Shown here in pieces: positions 25,214-34,960 of a DNA stretch of 64,000 bases. A program made the position numbers and the translations under genes. Numbering within the stretch: the first letter of the stretch is position 1; every line of letters starts with the position of its first letter. The DNA comes from Mucilaginibacter geliditolerans (GTDB lineage: Bacteria > Bacteroidota > Bacteroidia > Sphingobacteriales > Sphingobacteriaceae), in contig NZ_JACHBY010000006.1 in NCBI RefSeq assembly GCF_014200495.1, positions 62,001 to 126,000 of the forward strand, written 5' to 3'. The notes below the pieces were generated by a model. The model saw only the letters and a program-made list of their open reading frames with translations. It had not been told where the DNA came from and did not search any database.

Positions 25214-27478
25214 ATGAACAAACACTATCTAAGGCTATTAATAGCTGTTTCATTACACCTTGTACTAATTTGCTGCTTCAGCTTAACTGCATCTGCCCAA
25301 AATGAAGACGAAAATGCAGGCAGTGGTAATCTAAAATACATCGATCCGCGTATCGGTAACGTTGGCCAATTGCTGGAGCCTACACGGCCAACAGCTCAGC
25401 TGCCTCACCAGGTTATAAGAATGTACCCGCAAAGAAACGATTACATTGACGACCAGATCTCCAGTTTTCCATTAACAATAGTTTCGCACCGCCTGGGGCA
25501 GGTATTTGCACTTAAGCCATCGGTAAAACCGCTTTCATTAGCAGCGTGGGATCAAAAACTAACTTTTGATCATGATTTGGAAGTAACGCGGCCCTGGTAC
25601 TATTCAACCTATTTGGTTGATGATGATATGAATGTTGAGTTTACTCCCGGCAAAAAGGCAGGGATATTCCGTTTTGCGTTCCCGCATAATTCAGCAAATA
25701 AAAGCCTTCTTTTTAGCCTGTATAATGATGGTGCAGGCAGCTGGCATTTTAACGGAGGCAATGAAATGCAGGGAATGGAAACTTATCATGATGACATAAA
25801 AGTTTATATGTACGGTGTTTTTAGCATAGCCGGTAAAACAGGTACAGTTAAGGCTGATAAATTAAATACGGATGATGCAGCAAATGGGAATGATGTAAAG
25901 GCATGGATCTCATTTCCTCAAAACTCACCCGATACGGTTGAATTTAGATATGCCGTTTCCTATATAAGTGCTGAGCAGGCTAAGGAAAACTTTGATAACG
26001 AGATAAAGGATAAATCCTTTACCGCCGTTAAAACCAATGCTGAGGAAACCTGGGCAAAAGTTGTCGACCAGATAAAAGTTACGGGTGGTACTGAGGCGCA
26101 AAAGAGATCGTTTTATACAGCATTGTATCGTTGTAATGAGCGCATGGTTGATATATCTGAAAACAACAAATATTACAGCGGTTATGATAAAAAGATCCAT
26201 ACCAGTAACCGCCCTTTTTATGTTGACGACTGGATTTGGGATACCTACCTCGCACTGCATCCGCTAAGGGTTATACTGGATCCCGCGCTGGAGCAGGATA
26301 TGGTTAACTCCTATGTAACGCAATATGAACAAGGGGGATGGATGCCAACCTTTCCTGTGCTTTTTGGTGATAACCCTTGTATGAATGCTTTTCACTCCTC
26401 AATCATGATCCTTGATGATTACCGTAAAGGGATAAGGGGTTTTGACAGCTTAAAGGCTTATGAAGGGATGCTTAAAAACGCAACCCAGGCAACCATGCTG
26501 CCGTGGAGGAACGGGCCGAAAACTGTATTAGATGATTTTTACTATAAAAACGGCTACTTCCCCGCCTTGCGTCCGGGAGAAAAGGAAACTGTAGCATCGG
26601 TGCACCCTTTTGAAAAAAGGCAGGCAGTTGCTGTAACGCTTGGCGGCAGCTATGATGACTGGGCTGTAGCACAGATGGCAAAAGACCTGGGCAAAGATGA
26701 TGATTATAAGAAATTTAGCTTACGTGCACTCAATTACAAAAACCTGTGGAACGATAAGGTTAAAATGTTTATTCCAAAGGATGGCAGGGGTAACTGGATA
26801 AATATTGACCCCAAGTTTGACGGCGGAATGGGCGGACGGGATTATTATGATGAAAATAATGGCTGGACGTATTTGTGGCAGGTGCAATATGATGTGAAAG
26901 GTTTAATGGCGCTTATGGGCGGTAAAACCTTGTTTGAAAACAAGCTTGATCAATTATACCGCGAAAGCCTGGGCCGAAGTAAATATGAGTTTTGGAGTAA
27001 ATTTCCGGATGCTACAGGTTTGGTAGGGCAGTTCTCCATGGGTAATGAACCGAGTTTTATGATACCCTATCTTTATAATTTTACTAATTCCCCGTGGAAG
27101 ACGCAAAGCCGCGTGAGATTTTTACTGGATGTATGGTATAAGGATACCATTTTTGGTATCCCGGGTGATGAGGATGGCGGTGGCATGTCGGCATTTGTAG
27201 TGTTTTCATCCATGGGCTTTTACCCGGTTACTCCAGGTATTCCCGTATATACAATTGGCAGCCCGGTGTTTAAAAATGTAACTATTGATCTTCCGGGTGG
27301 CAAGCAATTTACTTTGATTGCTAATAATTGCTCGGTTAAAAATAAATACATCCAAAGTGCAAAGTTTAATGGTGAACCGCTAAATACACCTTGGTTTACC
27401 CATGCGCAATTGGTTGCAGGTGGAAACCTTGAACTTGAAATGGGACCAACGCCTAATAAAAGCTGGGGCGTTCAATAA
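25214..27478 (+). CDS. GH92 alpha-mannosidase, second copy
   Basis: Exo-alpha-mannosidase of GH92 and close paralogue of the enzyme at 9370-11658. It has a signal peptide of about 29 residues (LTASAQ), then YIDPRIGNVGQLLEPTRP. The catalytic domain has FYVDDWIWDTYLALHPLR, GNEPSFMIPY with the probable acid Glu612, and GIPGDEDGGGMSAF with Asp652 and Asp654. It is 754 aa, normal and intact. It is a single-gene unit ended by a terminator at 27514-27545. The paralogues differ most in the region before the catalytic domain, so they may prefer different linkages; that is inference. Confidence 0.93.
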   Translation: MNKHYLRLLIAVSLHLVLICCFSLTASAQNEDENAGSGNLKYIDPRIGNVGQLLEPTRPTAQLPHQVIRMYPQRNDYIDDQISSFPLTIVSHRLGQVFALKPSVKPLSLAAWDQKLTFDHDLEVTRPWYYSTYLVDDDMNVEFTPGKKAGIFRFAFPHNSANKSLLFSLYNDGAGSWHFNGGNEMQGMETYHDDIKVYMYGVFSIAGKTGTVKADKLNTDDAANGNDVKAWISFPQNSPDTVEFRYAVSYISAEQAKENFDNEIKDKSFTAVKTNAEETWAKVVDQIKVTGGTEAQKRSFYTALYRCNERMVDISENNKYYSGYDKKIHTSNRPFYVDDWIWDTYLALHPLRVILDPALEQDMVNSYVTQYEQGGWMPTFPVLFGDNPCMNAFHSSIMILDDYRKGIRGFDSLKAYEGMLKNATQATMLPWRNGPKTVLDDFYYKNGYFPALRPGEKETVASVHPFEKRQAVAVTLGGSYDDWAVAQMAKDLGKDDDYKKFSLRALNYKNLWNDKVKMFIPKDGRGNWINIDPKFDGGMGGRDYYDENNGWTYLWQVQYDVKGLMALMGGKTLFENKLDQLYRESLGRSKYEFWSKFPDATGLVGQFSMGNEPSFMIPYLYNFTNSPWKTQSRVRFLLDVWYKDTIFGIPGDEDGGGMSAFVVFSSMGFYPVTPGIPVYTIGSPVFKNVTIDLPGGKQFTLIANNCSVKNKYIQSAKFNGEPLNTPWFTHAQLVAGGNLELEMGPTPNKSWGVQ

Positions 27479-27513
27479 CCAGGTTGTCCCATAATTTTAT
27501 ATCTATGAAACGG

Positions 27514-27545
27514 TCCGGCCGGCTTTATTCAGGCCGGATTTTTTA
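27514..27545 (+). terminator. Rho-independent terminator after GH92
   Basis: Stem TCCGGCC/GGCCGGA (27514-27520 with 27532-27538) is followed by a run of T, a standard intrinsic terminator. Confidence 0.85.
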
Positions 27546-28025
27546 CTTATGATATATAGTATTTAATTGTAAAGGGGAGATTACTATTAATTTTATCAGA
27601 TGTTGCTTATTCTACTGTTAAAGGCATCTCAGGTTGTTAAAATATGCTAAGGTATATACTGGTAATCTATTTGAATATTTTATTCCCCATTGGCATGATG
27701 GTATTGTCACTCTAGGGCACTACATATCTACTTCAATCAAATTAAATGATAATGCGATGGAGTGTTAATAGACTGTAATATTGGACTTTACATTGTTAAC
27801 TAAGTGATTTAACATTTTGGCTGTGCTCACTCCTGTTATTTCAGCACAAATTTTTGCCGTATTATTACTTGAGTTGATAGACCTAAATGATTATAAGAAC
27901 CAGTTTATACACAATAGCAACATAATTAATACTATTTATCATATAGGCTTGTCGTTTTATATAAACTGTGAGCTAATATTTTTGTGTTGTAATTAAATAT
28001 TTGATATTCAGTGCTTTGTATATAA

Positions 28026-28072
28026 ATTAATTCTTATTAATCCCATTAATCTTTTGTTAATACTTTATTAAT
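28026..28072 (+). promoter_or_regulatory. Five-unit TTAA array and promoter of the second susC
   Basis: TTAA cores lie at 28027, 28037, 28046, 28057 and 28068 (steps 10, 9, 11, 11). The last three heptamers are CATTAAT, TGTTAAT and TATTAAT with 4-bp spacers CTTT and ACTT. A good -7-like TACTTTCG begins at 28083, 12 bp after the last core. This is the longest array in the window. Confidence 0.6.
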
Positions 28073-28135
28073 TGGGGTGTTTTACTTTCGATCTATCAAT
28101 TGTTAACCCAATTTATTAACCAAAATTAAACCGGA

Positions 28136-31100
28136 ATGAAAAAACTTTTATTTATGTTACTGGTATGCTGTATTGTGTTTGGAAGCAATGCCGCATTTGC
28201 ACTCGTAAAGAGTGACCGGACAAATTCTCCGCGCCCGCCTGCTGATATCAGCGGAACTGTGAAAGATAGTAAGGGAGAGGCCCTGCCAGGGGTAACTGTC
28301 AAAATTGAAGGAACATCGTTTGGTACCGTTACCGATGTTAAAGGTAATTTTCATATACAAGTAAAGGATGGTGCTGTACTTGTTTTTACCTTTATTGGGT
28401 ATACCGAACAAAGAGTACCCTTTACCGGGCAAGCTTCATTAAACGTTGTAATGCAGGATGCGGCGAATATGCTAAATGAAGTTGTGGCTGTTGGTTACGG
28501 TACACAAAAAAGGAGTAATGTTACCGGCGCATCCAGCACTATATCGGCAAAAGAAGTTGCTAAACGCCCGTTGGAAAATGTATCCCAGGCATTGCAGGGT
28601 ACTGTATCGGGTGTGGCTGTTACCAGTACAAGCGGGCAGCCAGGGCGCGATCCCAGCATTATCATCCGTGGTGTAAATACAATTACAGGCGGTACTACAC
28701 CCTTATATGTAATTGATGGATATATTGGCGGTGGCCCGGATGTAAACGTAAATGATATCGCATCTATTGAAGTATTAAAAGATGCGGCTGCTACTGCAAT
28801 TTATGGATCAAGGGGTTCAAACGGTGTTGTGCTGATCACAACTAAATCAGGCCAGGCCGGTAAAACAGTCATCAATTTTGATGCCTGGTTCCAAAAAGGT
28901 GAAATGCCTAAGGAACTTGATTTGATGGATGCCTATGATTTTGCCCGTTCGGTAAATTCACAATACGTAGCCACAGGCGGTTTGGCTCCATTTTCGCAAC
29001 AACAGTTAAATGATTACAAAACAAATGGCGGTACCGATTGGCAACGTGCATTGCAACAAAAGCCATTTGTGCAAAATTATCAGCTTGATGTTTCAGGGGG
29101 GAATGACAATGTAAAATACCGTGTATCATTAAACTACCTTGATCAACCTGGATTAATACTTAATCAATGGTATAAGGACACAAAATTCAGAAGTACCATT
29201 GACGCCAAGCTTAATGACAAAATGGACTTAAGAATTATTGTTGCTGCAAGTTTACCGCAGAGCCATAATAATAGCTACAATGGTGGTTTGGTTGACCCTT
29301 TTAACCTTGCAGCTGAATATGACCCTTTGTCGCCTATCAGAAATCCTGATGGTTCATTTGTACAAAGCGCTCCTTATGCTTCTATACAACCAAATCCCAT
29401 TGCGCAGGCACTTAGCCAGTCGGTTGATAATACCAGTACGAACGTTGACGGACAACTATCATTTAATTATCGCATTATTGATGGCTTAACTTTTACGTCA
29501 AATGATGTATATAACCTTGGATGGAGCCTTAATCAAAGCGTTTTTGGTCCTGGAACGGGGAGTTATGTCAGTCACTCTGATTATGCAGATGTTAACTCAA
29601 GTAAAAATACCAGCTACATAACAAGTAATTACCTTACTTATAAAAAGACCTTTGGCGACCATTCAATAACAGCAACTGCATTGTATGAGCAATCGCAGGA
29701 TAATGGTGTTAGTGTTGATGCCCGGTCAAATAACCTGTCTACCTATAACCTGGGCTATTATAACCTGGCTTTAGGCGGAACACAGTTGACATCATCAACC
29801 TATGGTGCAGATGGTTTGATATCCTATATGGCACGTGTAAATTATGCCTATAAAGAGAAATACGAAATATCAGCCAGTATACGTGATGACGGTTCGTCAC
29901 ACCTGACCAAAAAATACAGCACCTTCCCATCAATTGGTTTAAGCTGGAATGTTGGTAGAGAGGATTTTTTAGCGAACTCACCTGTGTTCTCTGATTTTAA
30001 GGTCCGTGCTACTTATGGTCAAACAGGCAATCAGTCGGTAGGTGCTTATTCAAGTATTGCACAAATCAGTACAGCGGCTAACCCGTCTATCGCCTATTAC
30101 TATGGTGGTGTCGGCAGCCCTGCAAGTAATGCTACTTTTTTGAGTACACCTGCACCAAAATCACTGAAATGGGAGGTTAAAACAGCGTATGATCTGGGTG
30201 TTGATATGTCGTTCTTAAAAGGGCGTATAACTTTTGTAGCAGATGCTTATACAAATAAAGTAAATGACTTATTATACAACGTACCTATCCCGCAATACCT
30301 TGGTGGCGGCAATGTTCAAAGCAATATTGGTAGTATAGGTAACAAAGGTTTAGAGTTTGCTTTGGGAGGAACACCAATTTCTACACAAAAATTTAAGTGG
30401 ACCACTAATTTTAACGTATCCCTGAACCGTAATAAAGTACTTAGCCTGCAAGGTATAAACAATATTACAGATGGTTATGGCATAATTAAAGTAGGACTGC
30501 CATTAGGCGAATTTTATGGATATAAATTCCTGGGTACATGGAAAACAGATCAAGCCGCTCAGGCAGCATTATATGGTGAAAAACCAGGTGATGCAAGGTA
30601 TGCCGATCTAAACAATGACCATGCAATAACATCAGCTGATTATGAGCCACTGGGTAATGCAACACCAAGGTACTCTTATGGCTTTATCAATGACTTTACC
30701 TATGGTCACTTTACATTAAGCTTTATGTTCCAGGGTGAGCAGGGTAACCAGATATTCTCTCAAACCCTTGCCTACTTATGGGGTGGTTTAGGTGATATGA
30801 AAAATGCTACACTTGCGGAAGCTGTTCCTGAAAACCTGTGGACACCGCAACACCAAACAGATAACCCTGCATGGAGCAATACCAGCCATAATGAAAATAA
30901 CAGTAGTCGTTATGTATATGATGCCAGCTATTGTAAATTAAAAAACCTGTCATTGGCTTACCATATACCTAATGATCTGTTAAGCAGAATTAAAGTTAGA
31001 AGCTTGGAAGTATATGTAAGTGGTCAGAATTTGTTGACAATTACCAAATTTCCGGGATATGATCCGGAAGTGTACAATGGTAACACCACTAATGATCAGG

Positions 31101-31165
31101 GACAGGAATTTGGGGTAATACCTAATCCGAGAACATTCACGGTTGGATTCAGGCTTGGTTTATAG
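28136..31165 (+). CDS. susC: SusC-like TonB-dependent transporter, second
   Basis: Outer-membrane glycan importer. A signal peptide (about residues 1-23) is followed by a short linker, a carboxypeptidase-regulatory-like domain (SGTVKDSKGEALPGVTVKI), a TonB-box-like NEVVAVGYGTQKR, a plug with SIIIRGVNTI, LYVIDGYIGG and SIEVLKDAAATAIYGSRGSNG, and a barrel ending FRLGL. At 1009 aa it is the usual size. The SusD gene starts 40 bp downstream. It shares only family-level similarity with the first SusC, so it probably imports a different glycan. Regulation is likely through the five-unit array at 28026-28072. Confidence 0.95.
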   Translation: MKKLLFMLLVCCIVFGSNAAFALVKSDRTNSPRPPADISGTVKDSKGEALPGVTVKIEGTSFGTVTDVKGNFHIQVKDGAVLVFTFIGYTEQRVPFTGQASLNVVMQDAANMLNEVVAVGYGTQKRSNVTGASSTISAKEVAKRPLENVSQALQGTVSGVAVTSTSGQPGRDPSIIIRGVNTITGGTTPLYVIDGYIGGGPDVNVNDIASIEVLKDAAATAIYGSRGSNGVVLITTKSGQAGKTVINFDAWFQKGEMPKELDLMDAYDFARSVNSQYVATGGLAPFSQQQLNDYKTNGGTDWQRALQQKPFVQNYQLDVSGGNDNVKYRVSLNYLDQPGLILNQWYKDTKFRSTIDAKLNDKMDLRIIVAASLPQSHNNSYNGGLVDPFNLAAEYDPLSPIRNPDGSFVQSAPYASIQPNPIAQALSQSVDNTSTNVDGQLSFNYRIIDGLTFTSNDVYNLGWSLNQSVFGPGTGSYVSHSDYADVNSSKNTSYITSNYLTYKKTFGDHSITATALYEQSQDNGVSVDARSNNLSTYNLGYYNLALGGTQLTSSTYGADGLISYMARVNYAYKEKYEISASIRDDGSSHLTKKYSTFPSIGLSWNVGREDFLANSPVFSDFKVRATYGQTGNQSVGAYSSIAQISTAANPSIAYYYGGVGSPASNATFLSTPAPKSLKWEVKTAYDLGVDMSFLKGRITFVADAYTNKVNDLLYNVPIPQYLGGGNVQSNIGSIGNKGLEFALGGTPISTQKFKWTTNFNVSLNRNKVLSLQGINNITDGYGIIKVGLPLGEFYGYKFLGTWKTDQAAQAALYGEKPGDARYADLNNDHAITSADYEPLGNATPRYSYGFINDFTYGHFTLSFMFQGEQGNQIFSQTLAYLWGGLGDMKNATLAEAVPENLWTPQHQTDNPAWSNTSHNENNSSRYVYDASYCKLKNLSLAYHIPNDLLSRIKVRSLEVYVSGQNLLTITKFPGYDPEVYNGNTTNDQGQEFGVIPNPRTFTVGFRLGL

Positions 31166-31205
31166 GGCATTATTGTAATAATTAATTATTCATAAAAACA
31201 CAAAA

Positions 31206-32732
31206 ATGAAAACGATAAAAACAATATTATTTGCGTCCCTGGCATTACTGCTGTTTGGCGGGTGTAAAAAAATACTTCAGGAGGACCCGAAGGCTACATT
31301 AACACCGGGTACCTATTATAAAACGCAAAGTGATCTGGATGGTGCCGTTAACGCTATGTATATCGTATTGGCAAAAGATGGTTCATGGGGATTTACCAGT
31401 AAAATGTTCTCTTATTTCGGGTCAGACGATTTAACAACCGATCCGGGATTGAATAAAGCGGATCAGCGCGATTTCGACAGACTATCCGGGGGCAGTACAA
31501 ATCAAAGCCTGCCGGCCGAATGGAATGGCCCATGGGGGTGTATCTATCAGGCTAATAACGTAATTACTGTTTATAAAAATGTTAATTCAACTGATTCACT
31601 GAAAAATGCTTCAGCAGGTCAGGCGTATTTCTTAAGGGGCCTGTGTTATTATTATTTGGTAAGGACATTTGGGCAGGTACCCCTTGTTTTAGGAACCATC
31701 GATCCAACTTCAAGGCCTCCAAGAGCTGATGTGGCTGCTGTTTATGCATCAATCATAAGCGATCTTAACACAGCAAAAGGTATGTTGAGCACCAAATTGG
31801 AGCAGGGCAAACCTAATGTATACACAGTTAGTGCTATTTTGAGTGATGTATATCAAACAATGGCTGGCTGGCCGCTTAACCAGACAAGCAATTATGCCCT
31901 GGCCGCTGCCGCAGCGAATACCGTGATACAGGCAGGTGTTTATAATCTAAATACGCCGTATGACAAAGTATTCACTACCAATAATAGCTCTGAATCTATT
32001 TTTGCATTACAGTACAATGTTGGCGCCAATTTGCCTGAACGCAGTTTTGGCTCAACCAGTGTACCACTTGATGAAGTTGCTCTTGATGGTTCAAGTGGCT
32101 GGGATGATTTTTACCCGGAATTAACTTTCTTTAAAAATGCACCAAAATGTACACGCACCGACCTTACATTTTATACCACTTTAAAAATAAGGAACGCGGA
32201 TATGACATTTACTTTATACCCATGGTCTGATAGCCACACGCATGCCAGACACCCTTATTACAAAAAATTCAGGGCCGGGCTTAACGGCGATGGGGTAAAT
32301 GAAACAGCTACAACCATTAACAGCATACAGCCAAGTACTAATAAGGCGTATGATATTATGAGGTATCCGCAGGTTCTTTTAAATTATGCTGAATCGTCGG
32401 CTATGTCGGGCGGCGGACCAACAGCCCAAAGTTATGCGGCTATAAACCAGGTTAGGGCACGTGCCGGTGAAAAGCCACTTACACCGGGCCTTTCACAGCA
32501 AGCATTTAGGGATTCTGTAGTATACGAGCGGGCCTATGAGTGTGCCGGTGAGTTTGGTGTACGCTGGTTTGATATATGCAGGCTGCAGTTGCTGCCGTCA
32601 ATAATCGCGGTTCGTGATCCTTCAGAAAACCCAATCCCTGCCGGAACAAACGTGCAGGAAAAATATTTAGCCCCTATTCCGTATGCCGAAATGGTGTTAA
32701 ACCCGGCATGGCAACAAAATGCGGGCTATTAA
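31206..32732 (+). CDS. susD: SusD/RagB-like lipoprotein, second
   Basis: Partner of the SusC encoded just upstream. The lipobox Cys is at residue 20 (LFGGC). Segments DPKATLTPGTYYKTQSDLDG, AYFLRGLCYYYLVRTFGQVPLV and the C-terminal YERAYECAGEFGVRWFDICR are standard for the main SusD/RagB family, and the length of 508 aa is typical. It belongs to a different subgroup from the SusD at 6270. The next gene starts 38 bp later. Confidence 0.93.
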   Translation: MKTIKTILFASLALLLFGGCKKILQEDPKATLTPGTYYKTQSDLDGAVNAMYIVLAKDGSWGFTSKMFSYFGSDDLTTDPGLNKADQRDFDRLSGGSTNQSLPAEWNGPWGCIYQANNVITVYKNVNSTDSLKNASAGQAYFLRGLCYYYLVRTFGQVPLVLGTIDPTSRPPRADVAAVYASIISDLNTAKGMLSTKLEQGKPNVYTVSAILSDVYQTMAGWPLNQTSNYALAAAAANTVIQAGVYNLNTPYDKVFTTNNSSESIFALQYNVGANLPERSFGSTSVPLDEVALDGSSGWDDFYPELTFFKNAPKCTRTDLTFYTTLKIRNADMTFTLYPWSDSHTHARHPYYKKFRAGLNGDGVNETATTINSIQPSTNKAYDIMRYPQVLLNYAESSAMSGGGPTAQSYAAINQVRARAGEKPLTPGLSQQAFRDSVVYERAYECAGEFGVRWFDICRLQLLPSIIAVRDPSENPIPAGTNVQEKYLAPIPYAEMVLNPAWQQNAGY

Positions 32733-32770
32733 CTAACTTTACTGGATAACCAAATGAGGACTAATAATTT

Positions 32771-34816
32771 ATGCCGGTAAAAAAGAATAAATACTCGTCA
32801 TTAAAAGAACCTTCCAGAAAGAAAATTATATTATTTAAAGGGATCAGTATCATACTGGTCCCTTTAATAATTCTCTGTCTAATTGAATTTGGCTTAAGGC
32901 TGTTTCATTATGGTAATAACCTTCACCTATTTGTTGAATATAAAGACAATGCTGATTACCTGGTGTTTAACCCAGACGCTTCAAAAAAATATTTTACCGA
33001 TGCGGATATCGCTACGACCGGGAACAGTGAGATTTTCAAAAAGAAAAAAGACAGTAATACCATACGGCTATTTGTTTTAGGCGAATCTACCACCATTGGA
33101 TACCCCTATTTTCACAACGGATCTTTTCACCGCTGGCTGCAATATCGCCTTGCGCATGATTATCCCGATAAAAATTTTGAAATTATTAATCTGTCATTAA
33201 CAGCCGTAAATTCATACACGGTATTAGGCTTTGCCAAAGAAGTAGTGAACTATGAGCCTGATGCGATATTGATTTATACCGGGCATAATGAATTTTATGG
33301 CGCGCTTGGAGCTGCCTCTACCCAAAATATGGGTAGCAGCAGGTTTATGGTGAATTTAATTCTTAGCCTCCGTAAATTCAAGATTGTACAATTAATGAGC
33401 AACGTTTTTGAAAAGACCACTTTAAACGCCTCAGTTACCAAACCCGGGGAAAGCCGGATGCAGTTAATGGCTGCAAAAGAGCAAATTCCTTACCGGTCTG
33501 ATCTGTATGAAAAAGGTGTGGATCAATTTAAAACGAATATGGATGCCGTTTTTAGTTTGTTCAGTCAGCACCATATCCCGGTTTTTGTAAGTAACCTGGT
33601 AAGCAATGATAAGGACCTGAAACCATTTATAAGTTTTGATACAAGTGGTAAAAAAAATACCGGTTTTAATGAAAATTACCAAAGTGGGTTAAAAGCCTTT
33701 AATGCGAAGGATTTTAATACAGCAATAAACTTTTTTAATGCTGCCAATAAAGGCTATAATGAAAGCGCGAATTGTAATTATTATTTGGCGCAGTCATATT
33801 TTTCTGAAGGGAATTTCTCGCAAGCCAAAATATTTTTTGCAAAGGCTAGTGATCTGGACGGGCTGCGTTTCAGGGCACCGCAGGAGTTCAACGCTATATT
33901 ATCACAACTAAGCCGCAATTACGCTGATGTTCACCTGGTGGATACAAAGGCAGCGTTTGAATCTTTTTCCGATCATCAAATTATAGGTGACAAACTTATT
34001 GTAGATCATGTCCACCCCAATTTAAAAGGATATGCAATTATGTCGGATGTGTTTTACACTGCTATAAACAAAGCTCATATTTTGCCTGTAGCTGGCGCTG
34101 ATGAGCTATCGTTTAACAAATTGCTGAAGGACATGCCTGTTACCAAGCCAGACTCACTTGCAGGGCTATACCGTATACTTAATCTAAAAACACATTGGCC
34201 ATATGATGAGCCACACGCTGGGGATTCAATTAAAGCTGAAACGGAAGAACAAGCCCTTGCTTATAACCTGGTTTTTAAAAAGGCAGTTTGGAGCGATACC
34301 ATGGGCGAATTATATACCTATTATACAAACAAAAACGATTATAAACAAGCCAGGAATGTATTGGAAGGCCTGGCATTAGAATATCCGGCTGATGCAGGCC
34401 TTGCCGAAAAGATTGCCATGTTAAGCGGTGTTTTAAAGAATGATACTACTACACTGTTTTATTTTAGAAGAGCCTTTAATATTTCACCTTCATTTGAAAG
34501 GGCAAGATATACGTTTGTACTTTTCCTTAAGCTTGATGAACCGGAAAAAGCGCTGCCCTACCTGGACTATGCTATTGCAAATAATTCAGCAGGCTTAAAT
34601 CTTGAACCGGTAAAAGCCGCTGCCGGCGATGTGATACAACTGAAGAAAGTTTATGCCGCAGATCTGACAAATATTGACCTGGTAAATAAAATTGCAGCCA
34701 CTTATTTACAAATGGGTAATAAAGACGCCGCACTGAAATATATTAATAAGGCCGAAAAATTGAACAATAAAGATCAAAATACCCAACACCTGCTCGCGGA
34801 GATAAAAGCGAAATAA
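32771..34816 (+). CDS. Membrane-anchored SGNH hydrolase with TPR repeats
   Basis: An N-terminal transmembrane anchor (about residues 23-45) holds an SGNH/GDSL-like esterase domain on the outer face of the inner membrane. The catalytic blocks are GEST with Ser106, GHNE at 171-174 and DHVHPN (Asp/His) near residue 413. TPR-like helices are inserted before the last block (YQSGLKAFNAKDFNTAINFF) and repeat at the C-terminus (AATYLQMGNKDAALKYINKAEKL). It follows susD by 38 bp in the operon. De-O-acylation of imported oligosaccharides is a reasonable role given the context, but related proteins also act on lipids or envelope polymers. Confidence 0.75.
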   Translation: MPVKKNKYSSLKEPSRKKIILFKGISIILVPLIILCLIEFGLRLFHYGNNLHLFVEYKDNADYLVFNPDASKKYFTDADIATTGNSEIFKKKKDSNTIRLFVLGESTTIGYPYFHNGSFHRWLQYRLAHDYPDKNFEIINLSLTAVNSYTVLGFAKEVVNYEPDAILIYTGHNEFYGALGAASTQNMGSSRFMVNLILSLRKFKIVQLMSNVFEKTTLNASVTKPGESRMQLMAAKEQIPYRSDLYEKGVDQFKTNMDAVFSLFSQHHIPVFVSNLVSNDKDLKPFISFDTSGKKNTGFNENYQSGLKAFNAKDFNTAINFFNAANKGYNESANCNYYLAQSYFSEGNFSQAKIFFAKASDLDGLRFRAPQEFNAILSQLSRNYADVHLVDTKAAFESFSDHQIIGDKLIVDHVHPNLKGYAIMSDVFYTAINKAHILPVAGADELSFNKLLKDMPVTKPDSLAGLYRILNLKTHWPYDEPHAGDSIKAETEEQALAYNLVFKKAVWSDTMGELYTYYTNKNDYKQARNVLEGLALEYPADAGLAEKIAMLSGVLKNDTTTLFYFRRAFNISPSFERARYTFVLFLKLDEPEKALPYLDYAIANNSAGLNLEPVKAAAGDVIQLKKVYAADLTNIDLVNKIAATYLQMGNKDAALKYINKAEKLNNKDQNTQHLLAEIKAK

Positions 34817-34960
34817 AAATAGCAATGAAGGGATTCATGAGGGATGCACCCATTTTTTTGTACGCCGGGAGATGCTTATAAAGACTTCGTTAGTGCCAAA
34901 TGCCTTTTCAGCGCTAAGCTTTTACATTTATTATTCACTGTTTTTAAACTAAAAATAAGT

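Larger units (their letters stand above)
27479..28135. other. Intergenic region before the second susC
   Basis: This 657-base gap holds the terminator at 27514-27545, then about 480 bases of AT-rich sequence in which I see no gene or remnant, then the TTAA array and -7-like element before susC. Confidence 0.6.
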
